DNA of 64,000 nt, taken from Stephania yunnanensis. Its lineage: Eukaryota > Streptophyta > Magnoliopsida > Ranunculales > Menispermaceae. Each line of letters starts with the position of its first letter. Position 1 is the first letter of the stretch. Shown here one piece after another: positions 45,500 through 54,380 of the stretch. The position numbers were made by a program, and so were the translations under genes. Under the pieces are notes generated by a model. It was not told the DNA's origin and did no database searches. It saw only the letters and a program-made list of their open reading frames with translations. Location of the stretch: NCBI GenBank assembly GCA_039657365.1, contig CM077582.1:48619818-48683817 (forward strand), in the 5' to 3' direction.

Positions 45500-46789
45500 T
45501 CACTTCTTTAAGTATGTCCATCGTGTAAACAAACCATAACAGCTTAGTTAAGGACAGTGACATTAGCAAGTAAATCATAGCTAGTGCACATATGATTTGT
45601 TGCTCCACTATCCACAATCCAAGCATCTCGAATTAAAAGAAGAACAATAACTGGAAAATCTTTTATATGAGCTACCTGTAAAATCAGATACAACCGAATT
45701 CACATGAGTAGAAGCTCCTGCCTCTAAAACAGACTTTCCTTTCATAAAATGCTCAATCCCCTGCTGTATCATTGTTGCTATATTAGACTGAAAATCTTCA
45801 AACTGAGATGATCCTGCATCTTGTATGTCCAGAGGTGATTCCATCAAATTCACAAAAGACTTTGAATTATTGGACATCTGCTTCTTATCAAGGTCTTTTT
45901 TGTACCAATCTGGAAATCCATGAAGTTTGAAACAAATTTCTTTTGTGTGCCTTTTTGTCTTACAATGATCACAAAACAGATCATCTTTATTGACAAACTT
46001 CCTTTGATTTCCTTTTCCTGCAAACCTATGAACATTTGTTAAACCAGATGAACCTGAATTTATCTTAGTAGTTTTCATCATCATGGCTGTATCTATCACT
46101 GGTGAATAGCTAACATGTACCTCCTTTTGTTTTTCAACTCTAAGAACCATATAGTAGGCTTTGTTTATACTTGGTAATGGATCCATTACCAATATTTGAT
46201 TACGAATATGATCATACATATCACTCAATCCTATCAAAAACTGCATCAGCCTATCATTACACTCCAGAACAGCCATTGCTGCAGATGCTCCACATTCACA
46301 CACAGGTAAAGGAGCTAAACAACTCAGTTCATCCCAAAGTTTCTTAAGTTTAGTATAGTACTGTGAAAGTGACAGATCTCCTTGACTTATAGAAGCAATA
46401 TCTCGTTTTAATTGGTACAAGAGAAGACCATTACATTCTCCAAACCTTTCTTTCAATTCATTCCATAGATCAAAAGAAGAGGTTGTATACAGGAAAGCTT
46501 CAACAATATCCTTTGAAATAGAATTCAAGATCCAAGAAGTGACCATATAATCCACCTTGATCCATCGATCAAGATTAGGATCAATAGATTCTGGTTTTAA
46601 ACATCTACCATCGATGAAACCAATCTTTGTTTTTGCACCCAATACAATCATCATAGCTCGACTCCAAGACAAGTAATTTGAACCAGTAAGAGAATTAGAG
46701 ACAAGTACCATACCAGGATGATCAGATCCTTGAAGAAGGAAAGGACTCTCAGCTCCAAGATCACCTGTTTCAAGCTCTCCCTGCTCCAT
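45500..46789 (-). pseudogene. Copia 2 gag and protease region
   Basis: An open stretch of 393 codons (45608-46789) encodes a copia Gag: LTGSNYLSWSRAMMIVLGAK, LWNELKERFGE, LSQYYTKLKKLWDEL, then a CCHC knuckle CDHCKTKRHTKEIC. The protease motif WIVDSGATNHMC follows at about 45580-45615 in another frame. A possible upstream start at 46830 is out of frame with the rest. A stop comes soon after the protease, so Gag may be readable but the polyprotein is not. Confidence 0.9.
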
Positions 46790-46884
46790 TTCGAATTGAA
46801 GAACTTACAGAACCATGAACAGATGCCATGTTGGGACCGTCAATTCAACAAAAAAAACAACACAAATCAAGAGCTGTAGAACCT

Positions 46885-46896
46885 GCTCTGATACCA
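46885..46896 (-). promoter_or_regulatory. Copia 2 primer-binding site
   Basis: The minus-strand TGGTATCAGAGC is complementary to the 3' end of initiator methionine tRNA, directly adjoining the 5' LTR. Confidence 0.93.
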
Positions 46897-47222
46897 TGAA
46901 CAAATTCAAAAACATCAACAGCAGATCAATGATCAAGAAAGATCATTAATCAATGTAACAATGCTCATTGAACACGATGAAACCATGAAATGTAGAAGAA
47001 CTATCAATCTGTTCTTATTCAATTAATCTCAAAAATTACATCGTATTGCTTATATACAAACTCATATGGTGTACATTGTACCCCCTAGTTACAACTGCCT
47101 AGAACAAACTAATATGAACCTGTAGTACATTACGCTAAAGTACATGATTCAATACATACACATCAATTAACATAAACAGCTACATAAACAGCTCTAAACA
47201 GCAGGCTCTGTATAATTCTACA
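46897..47222 (-). repeat. Copia 2 5' LTR
   Basis: Same ends as the 3' LTR and full length. Most differences are transitions, many clustered in the last 40 bases near 47185-47212. Confidence 0.93.
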
Positions 47223-47227
47223 AAAGG

Positions 47228-47598
47228 TAGACAAAGGTAGCCACCTAGAAGAGCTTTTCTTTTCGTTTTAGATCTGCATGGTCCTTCATTTGCTGTTGGG
47301 CCCTTTCTAGGTGATGTTTGAGTGTTTCAAGAGCCTCTTTTTTGTTGCAGGATTTCATCGAGCTCTGCAGGGGTGGTGTTGCCTTGCACAAAGGATGGGA
47401 TTGTTTGGGGAAGGTGACCATATAGAGCTTGGAAGGACTGACGCCGATTGCCGAGTGCTTTGATGTGTAGTACCAAAATTTGACGAGGTGGAGGAAGCGG
47501 AAACAACGATGAGGTTCTTCGCCCACAAAAGTATCTGAGATAAGTTCCCAAACATCGGTTTAATACTTCGATTTGTCCCTCAATTTGAGGGTGGTAGG
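47228..47598 (-). pseudogene. Gypsy integrase fragment, right part (split by copia 2)
   Basis: On the minus strand, overlapping frames give NRCLGTYLRYF, FWYYTSKHSAIGVSP, FQALYGHLPQTIPSF and LERAQQQMKDHADLKRKEKLF. These are the typical end of a chromovirus integrase core and start of its C-terminal part. It is cut on the right at 47598 by the start of another LTR and continues on the left beyond copia 2 at 42008. At least three frameshifts are present. Confidence 0.85.
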
Positions 47599-47873
47599 TG
47601 TCACGGGACCGTCGAGTGAGGGGTTCACCCTAAGGAAAATTTTTCTTACCCTACCCAACCCGTGGTGCTCAATGACCGCCTTAGTTCAACACACCAACGA
47701 AAACGTGAATGAATAGCAACAATAGTGAAGTTTATTACTTAGTTCAATGAGATTACAACTCTAGTAACTCATACAATTAATGCCTCTCATGCATGAACTC
47801 GTGCCTCTTCTTGAGCTCCCATGCTTTGGCTTTATAGCAAAACAGCCAAGTTGGTTACAAACTGTCTAGGACA

Positions 47874-48085
47874 CACTAGAGCATATTTGACCTTTAATAG
47901 AGGTTTTAAAACCCCTATTAAATAGAGTGTTATAAAATGTTATGTGAAAATGTGTTATGTTTTAATTTTTAATACATGTATTACATAGAGATTTTTTAAA
48001 ACTCTTATCAATTAGGTGTTATTTAATAACACCCCCTTTAATAGGGGTTTAAAAATCTCTATTAAATACCAAAATTGTTCTAGTG
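47874..48085. mobile_element. MITE with CACTAG...CTAGTG ends, 212 bp, inside gypsy 2 LTR
   Basis: About 60 bases at each end are inverted copies: CACTAGAGCATATTTGACCT at the left pairs with CACTAGAACAATTTTGGTAT read from the right. Both continue into TTTAATAGAG and CCCCTATTAAA blocks. The flanking triplets are ACA and ATA, one base short of a 3-bp duplication. The ends resemble CACTA-type termini, but the family is not certain. The interior is AT-rich and non-coding. Confidence 0.8.
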
Positions 48086-48649
48086 ATACCTGTCATATGT
48101 AAATTACTCGAGACTAAGTAAACCACCACACCCATGTAGTGCTCAAAACAGCCGCTTAACTGTTTCCTTTCTTTGTTGCCACCTGGTTCCATAATCGTTT
48201 TTACTACTTAGTCAATAAGCACATAGTCATAGTGCCTGGTAGTTGTTGGGACATGACTTTGTCATGCCATGAGTCACGACCAAGGTAGTTACATAACCGC
48301 ATGTAATCGCATTTTACTCGGTCCATCCAAACCTACATTTCGCCTTGCTCAAGGGACAGGGTCTGATTTTATGGTGCCTAGTTGTGCGCCTAGGCACCCT
48401 GGGTGTTAGCAGGGGCTCGGTCCGTCCGAGTTCCACCGGCTCGGGGTGGCCGGCACCACGCTTCGTCCATTGGTCTTGCCTTGGCATGGTGGCTATGGTA
48501 TACCCGAGAGTCTTCTTTGCTACCGTGTCCATGCCGCCCCTAGGAGAGACCACCTCTCCTTATAGTAGATGTTAAGCCCTTTCCTCAGCTTCAATAGGAA
48601 ACATCAAGAAATGAGACCAAACGTATTTTGACCAGGTCAATGCCCGAGT

Positions 48650-49095
48650 CAAGATTTGTCAACCCTTGCCAAGCGCGACCTTGCCCGTGCCAAGGCGCGA
48701 TTTTGCTCGTGCCAAAGCCTAACCTTGCTCGTGCCAAGGGAATCTTCAAGGTACCGCCTTGCTCGTGTCTTGCCTATCCCAAAGGAACCTGCCAATGTGT
48801 TGCCTTGCTCGTGCCAAGGCTGCGCTCCGCCAAGGAACGTGCCAAGGATCGTGCCGAATGAACTTGCCAAGGCGCGGCCTTGCTCTTGCCAAGGCGCCGC
48901 TGCGCTCCCGCCAAGGAACGTGCAAAAGGAACTTGCCAAGGCGCGGCCTTGCCCTTGCCCTTGCCAAGGCCCGCGCCAAGGCGTCGCTGCGCTCCTGCCA
49001 AAGAACGTGCGAAAGGCCAATTGTGCTCGTGCCAAGGCGCCACTATGCTCTTCGCCTAGGCGCGCACTAAGGCGCGACCTTGTCCACGCTCGTAC
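48650..49095. repeat. GC-rich minisatellite (TTGCTCGTGCCAAGGCGC-type)
   Basis: A long run of imperfect copies of CCTTGCTCGTGCCAAGGCGC, spaced about 20 to 60 bases, with higher-order units such as CTGCGCTCCCGCCAAGGAAC. It is open in several frames on both strands (Ala/Arg/Gly-rich peptides) purely because of the repeat. Confidence 0.85.
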
Positions 49096-49224
49096 ATGCT
49101 GCCTCGCCTAAGCCGCATCCAATTTCTTCATCCGCATGCGTAAGCCTCCGTGAACCATCCGTGGTGCACCATCCAACAACTAACTCTCATCGAACCTTCC
49201 GAGTCCTCCGAACCCCAGATATTG

Positions 49225-50123
49225 CTAGGTTTTCCCGCTGCCTAGCCAGCTAACTCCGATCACATTATTGAAGGGCTGACAAACATCCCTCGTCGAAATG
49301 TTTGATGCCCTCATCGAACACCCCGACTCTGTCTGTCCACTAGATTGCTGCCCACTAAAGCGACATTTCTCCATCTGATCCCATACTTGTAGTGCCATCA
49401 ACTTTGGTGTACTGTCTTTGCCCCTACATCGCATTGCTGAAACAAAGCACAACCCCTTTTTATCCGTGATTAGCAAGCCATGAAGTGATGGAATCATAGC
49501 GACTTTCCCAGCCATCAAGAAATCATTTCCTGCAATGATTTCAAAATAATCCAACGGAGCAGCAATCAAATTTACCTTGCCCTCCCACGTGTCAATCCGA
49601 ATGCCTACGTCCAAGGTTGTGCCCATAGCCTTCTTGGTTAAGAATTGACCATTTTCACCATGCTTGCACTCTCTGTAAGCTACAACCCAAGCCTCCAAGC
49701 TAGGTTCTCTGCAACAAACGAATGTGTGGCCCTCGAGTCGATCAGCACCTTCCCCGTTTGGTTGTTGATCCGAGCCTCCACAAACATCAATCCCACTGAT
49801 CCCACGGCCTTTCGCACCTGCACCATGTTAAGCAATTGCAATGCATTCATTCGAACCTCTTGTTCATCCGCCACAATCGCATTTTTCTTTTTCTTTGGGC
49901 AATCCCTTACCCGGTGAGGACCGTCACATATGAAACATCCCCTTTTCAACATTGATGCTTTGGCACTAGCATCAAATTTTGAAGAATGCTCCTCCTCCTT
50001 CTTGGATCCACCAGCTCGATCCTTCTCCGTGTACTTCTTTTCTTTTATTTCAAAAGAAGTACCACTGGTCTTGTAATCTACAAGGTCATCTGCCACTTCA
50101 ATTGCACTTGACAAGTCTTTCAC
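49225..50123 (-). pseudogene. Gypsy 2 gag zinc knuckle and protease
   Basis: Two overlapping pieces. 49680-50123 contains a CCHC-like knuckle (CFICDGPHRVRDC) and the protease start VLIDSRATHSFVAENLA, where the family has DSGATHSF; the Gly after the catalytic Asp-Ser is Arg here. 49225-49698 continues with FEIIAGNDFLM, the second protease landmark, and ends without entering an RT domain. The knuckle spacing is CX2CX3HX4C, one residue shorter than usual. Confidence 0.85.
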
Positions 50124-50900
50124 GTCGTCTTCGCAGCTCCGACTGCACCAATCCTTGCAATCTTGTAGTGAAATTAAACTTGTCCTCCTCGGACATTTTT
50201 AATGTCAAGCAGTAAGGATGAGAATTCTTTCACATTCTCTGTCACTTTCTGCTTCATTTGACGCAAGACCTTTCACGCTTGCCATGCCGCATTTGTGTGA
50301 GGAATCGGTCCTTCAATTCCCGTTTCAGCACCTCCTACTCCAATCTTTAGTCGACCAGCAGCTGCATCATTATCAACTCTGGTTCGCCACTAAAGTTTCG
50401 CATCTCCTTCCAAATACATGGAAGTTAAGGTGACCTTCTGGTTCTCTTCCGTTTGGACAGTAGTAAAGTATCGCTCCATGTCCCAAAGGATGTTTTCAAC
50501 CTCCTTCGCGCTCCGCTTCCCTGAAAAATTTCTTTGGTTCCGACACCTTAGGTCTCACCTTTGCCGCAACAGAAACCTCTCGAGGTTCCTCCCACGACTC
50601 TCTTGAGCAGACTCACCTCCACAACCATCTTCTCCACTGTCTCGGTGGTGAGTCCATCCATTGCACGAACATCAGCAACCAACTCCTCGAATTTGGATTC
50701 TCACATGGACATTACAGCCTCTTGTGACTCTGTCCTAGTCACCAAAGAAGGCACTAGCATCTCCAGTCCTTCAATGCGCTGAGCTGCCATTGAAGACTCC
50801 GCTGCCTCCACTGGAACACCCATCGTTCCCATAATGTGCTCTAAGTGAGCTACCCCTCTCGCTCATATCACTTGCTGCTCGAGTCGCCATCGTCTCCAAA
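50124..50900 (-). pseudogene. Gypsy 2 Gag, N-terminal and capsid part
   Basis: In the minus strand one reads KFSGKRSAKEVENILWDMER, YLEGDAKLWWRTRVDNDAA and LRQMKQKVTENVKEFSSLLL, the capsid region of plant chromovirus Gag. Two or more frameshifts separate these pieces. The first Gag residues lie just inside the primer site at 50907-50919. Confidence 0.75.
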
Positions 50901-51164
50901 AGGAGGCTTTGATACCAGTTGTCACAGGGCCGTCGAGTGAGGGGTTCGCCCTAAGGAAAATTTTTCTCACCCAACCCAACCCGTCTTGCCCAAGGATCGC
51001 CTTAGTTCAGCAGACCAACGAAAACGTGAATGAACAACAACAATGGAAAAGAGGAAGTTTATTACTTAGTTCAATGATATTAAAACTTTAGTAACTCATA
51101 CAATTCATGCCTATCATGCATGAACTCGTGCCTCTTCTCAAGCTCTCATGCCTTGGCTTTTTAA

Positions 51165-51552
51165 GCCCGATTTCGCGTCCGAACCGCGATATACGCATAC
51201 CGCCGCGTCACTAGCCACCTAATATCATTCCATATTAGTTACTTTGTCAATTTTTATATAAAATTTGTGTGTTTTAGTCTCCCCGACCTAATATTTGGTC
51301 CCGTCAACTACCCAGTACCCGCGTCGACACGCATATCGAGGCGAATACAATTCTCACAATATCGCACGTATTTGATGCAACATACACACATGCGATGTAT
51401 TTCAATAAATTTCACAGCAAATAAGAATCCAACACACAATACCTAGCATACTTAAGTCCCCGTGTGTCCTAGCCTACCGCAACGGCCACGTAGATCCGAG
51501 CTGGCGTGCACGTCATTAAATTGAAGAGACATTTTTAAAATGGGCCGTTACA
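51165..51552 (-). repeat. Gypsy 1 3' LTR, truncated
   Basis: 388 bases nearly identical to 56256-56644 of the 5' LTR (from GCCCGATTTCGC to GGGCCGTTACA). The match stops abruptly at 51165, where the truncated LTR of gypsy 2 begins. Confidence 0.9.
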
Positions 51553-51566
51553 CAGTTCTTCCCAAC

Positions 51567-52617
51567 TAAATAAAATTTCGTCCCGAAATTTCACTGTAAC
51601 AAAAGTCTCATACCAGAGAATAGCTGAGGGTATCGTGTCATCATCGTCGACTCTAGCTCCCAAGTTAGTCCCTCCGTCCTGTGATGCTGCCAACGAACCA
51701 GGACCTTCGCGAGTTCCCTGTTTCGGAGAATTTGTACTCGACGATCGACGATCTCTATCGGTCTTTCCTCATAGGTCACTTCCGGCTATATCTCCACCTG
51801 TCTCAACTCAATCGTCGATCTTGGCCCTGACTTAGCGAGTCTCAACATGAAAATGTGAAATGTCGGATGAGCCCCAGCTAACTCGGCAGGTAACTCCAAT
51901 CGATATGCAACGGTGCCTACTCTTTTTGCAATCCAGTATGGCCCAATGTATTCGGTGTCATTTCCGTCCTCGTCGTAGCTAAGATCCTCGCGATACCTAT
52001 CCGCACATTTTTTTTCTTGTCTATCATGTGCAGCTTGCAGTTTCTAATGAATTTGTCACATTTTCCTTTGTGATCAAAAACTATCTCAGGCCCTACTTGT
52101 GTATCGAGACCGGTGTGCATCTTCCAGAATCTCGTCTCGTATCTCCTGATTTGCAGGTATCCACAATCTCCCTCGGTATCTCAAACACGGACTTGTGGTT
52201 TCTGCCCAATCAGTGCATTCCGGATTCTGTGACAGACCACTAACCCGCTCATAGAGCCCATCAGCCCTTTGACACTCGGCAACCCGTTCAATCGATACGG
52301 TCGGTATCCTCAACTGCGACAAAATCCCGAACCACTGGAACGTCTTCAATCCGGACCTCCATTCAAACCTCCGGCTCAACTATCGCTGCAACCTCCTCCA
52401 TTTCCTGCGCTGTAGCTAGTCGGCCTCTCGTGATGGGTAAGTCAGTTGCCGATCCAAATAATACGAACTCTGGTATGCCAGGAATATGAAACCCTATCCT
52501 CTTACCATAACAATCTACCCGTGCATGATAGGGATATGAAACTCGATCCACCTCTATCATCACGTCGACATATTCGGTTAGGGTATATCTTATCCCCAGT
52601 ATCCGTACTGAAGACAA
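51567..52617 (-). pseudogene. Gypsy 1 integrase remnants
   Basis: Minus strand, right to left: a protease/linker piece (52363-52617), then CLRYRGRLWIPANQEIRDEI near 52160-52200 (integrase zinc-binding start), then directly RKYADRHR-like and IGPYWIAKRVGTVAYRLELP (about 51870-51960), and a C-terminal YEERPIEIVDRRVQILRN..VRWQHH..LTWELE (51591-51779). The jump from zinc finger to C-terminus shows an internal deletion of the catalytic core, and the RT-RNase H region is absent altogether. Confidence 0.8.
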
Positions 52618-54064
52618 GATGTGACTCTAGTATCTATGTAACTAACCCTAAAAATCCTACAATACGTCCAGCAAGAAACAATAAAGTACTACCAGAATCA
52701 AACATAACATGCATGTGGCGACCAAATATAAGTAATGTACCTTCAACGGGTTTCCTAGTCGCCCCGCTATCTGGCTGTCCTAACATATGTATTCTATCTC
52801 TGGTCTGGTCTGATGCTCGCCGTGGGGATGGTGGTGTCCGACAGTCAGCCCTCAAGTGTCCCCTCTGCCCACATTGGTGGCATCTGCGGCTCTCCAGTCC
52901 ACCCGTTTGTCCGTCTCTAGATCTCAAACCCTAACCTCGGTCTTCCTGACCCCAGTCATGTCCCTTTGATCTCGACCCTAACGGTACTCCTGTGGTTATG
53001 CCTCTGTCGATCCACTGGTGCTTAGGTGATATGAACTGGATGTGGCTCCTCATATCGGAACCGACTACCCTAAAACTCATCCCAACGACCCCTCTCCCGT
53101 CTATTATCTTTCCAACCTCTATCCGGATGATCCATCGGTCTCTTCTGCCTCTGACTAGACTGAGAACTCTGCCCTGACTGTACCTCCATACCAGTCACAC
53201 GTCTGCTAGCCCTCTGCAGTAGGTATGTCTCATGAGCCAATGCCCTGTCAAAAACCTCCTGCAGTATCGTGGCTCCGGTCGAGACAACTGTTGATGCAAT
53301 CCTATCATCAACCCCTCTGGTGAAGTAATAGATCTATAAGCGCTCTGTCCCGGCGACATCTAGAGAGAACTGAAGCAGATGTCGGAACCTCTCCATATAT
53401 TGCATCAAGTTCCGGCTACCCTGTCTCGAGGATAGGAACTCTTCCCTCAGTCTCAATTTAACCTCCATAGGTATATACTGATCGTAGAATAACTCCCTAA
53501 ACTTAGCCCATGTTGTCATTTCGGATAAGTATCCCTATATGTCGTCCACCAGATTGCCGCATGCCTTCTCAAACAGGCTCTCGAAAGTCGTGTCTGTACT
53601 GTCTCATCGTTCCTCATCAGCTTATGGAAACGCTGATGAGATACTATTCATCTTCCTGCAGCCTTGCCTCTGGTGCTAGGATGAATACCGATGTAGGAGT
53701 ATCAGCAGTGGGGGTGGCAGTAACCTGGTCCATCGTCGTGGGTGGAGGCGTAAGAGTCGATATCTCCAAAGGAACAATGACTGCGGTAGTTGTCTCTGTA
53801 GGTGCCTCTATAGCTACCCCCTGATCAGGCGTCCGGGGTACAACCGGAACAACGGTGTCCCTGCCGGTATAGTCACAGCTACTGGCTCTCTAATTGAAGT
53901 GGGTGCCACCAGTACCCCAGTCTGCTCGCGTAGTAGCCGTAATACCTCGGCCATCCTTGTTTCCTGGTCCGAGAGTTTATCCTCCATACTCGCCGTAATC
54001 GGGACATCCCTAGCCGCATCGCTCGTCTGTCCAGTCTCAAAATGCGTACCAGACTGTCCGTCCA
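52618..54064 (-). pseudogene. Gypsy 1 Gag and protease
   Basis: The Gag body includes TTWAKFRELFYDQYIP and GSRNLMQYMERFRHLL (53334-53519), then a CCHC knuckle CHQCGQRGHLRADC and the protease motif MFDSGSTLLFLA (52634-52927). The N-terminal stretch (53814-54064) reads MDGQSGTHFETG... Frame changes occur near 53520-53800 and near 52930-53330. Confidence 0.82.
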
Positions 54065-54380
54065 TAATCTTGATCGAGAATGTGCTCCGGATCAGTCTCG
54101 AAGTATATACATATATCATATAATAAAATGAAAATAGAACACGTATATAAGTTCTGACTCTACCCGCCTCACATCACTTCCCAACTAAAGTTCTAAGGCA
54201 CTAACTTCTGGTTTCCACATCTAAGTTTGTTGATTACGTTTTATTGTCTTAGGACTTCCTCTTTACTTTAATACCAAAGGTGGCGTTGGTGTCATAATAT
54301 CTTAAGCTAAATTGGGCTCTGATACCAACTGTGGCGTTGGTATCACAATCTCCTAAGCCAACTTAGGCTCTGATAACAAA

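Larger units (their letters stand above)
42009..47222 (-). mobile_element. Ty1/copia LTR retrotransposon 2, full length, 5214 bp
   Basis: It is flanked by AAAGG duplications (42004-42008 and 47223-47227). Both LTRs are 326 bp (42009-42334 and 46897-47222) with TG..CA ends, differing at roughly 20 positions by eye. The primer site TGGTATCAGAGC (reverse of 46885-46896) and the purine tract CTTGAGGGGGGA (reverse of 42335-42346) are canonical. The minus strand encodes gag, protease, integrase, RT and RNase H in copia order. It is the best-preserved element here but has several frameshifts, so it is unlikely to be autonomous. It sits inside an older gypsy integrase fragment. Confidence 0.95.
47599..49200 (-). 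repeat. Gypsy 2 3' LTR (inner end approximate)
   Basis: Only the first 245 bases can be checked against the other copy. The remainder contains a MITE (47874-48085) and a GC-rich minisatellite (48650-49095). The inner limit is estimated from where the protein-like reading of the protease region ends. Confidence 0.6.
47599..51164 (-). mobile_element. Gypsy element 2 (gag-protease only), right end truncated
   Basis: LTR starts TGTCACGGGACCGTCGAG at 47599 and TGTCACAGGGCCGTCGAG at 50920 mark the 3' ends of two minus-strand LTRs; the first 245 bases are alike. Next to the second lies a primer site ACTGGTATCAAAG (reverse of 50907-50919). Between them is a Gag and a protease but no RT, RNase H or integrase, so it is non-autonomous. 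The 5' LTR is cut after about 245 bp at about 51164, where a different element begins. The 3' LTR probably extends from 47599 to near 49200. Confidence 0.8.

Noticed and set aside
48649..49111. Five long open frames in overlapping phases on both strands
   Set aside because: Produced by the CCTTGCTCGTGCCAAGGCGC minisatellite; Ala/Arg/Gly-rich composition in each phase.
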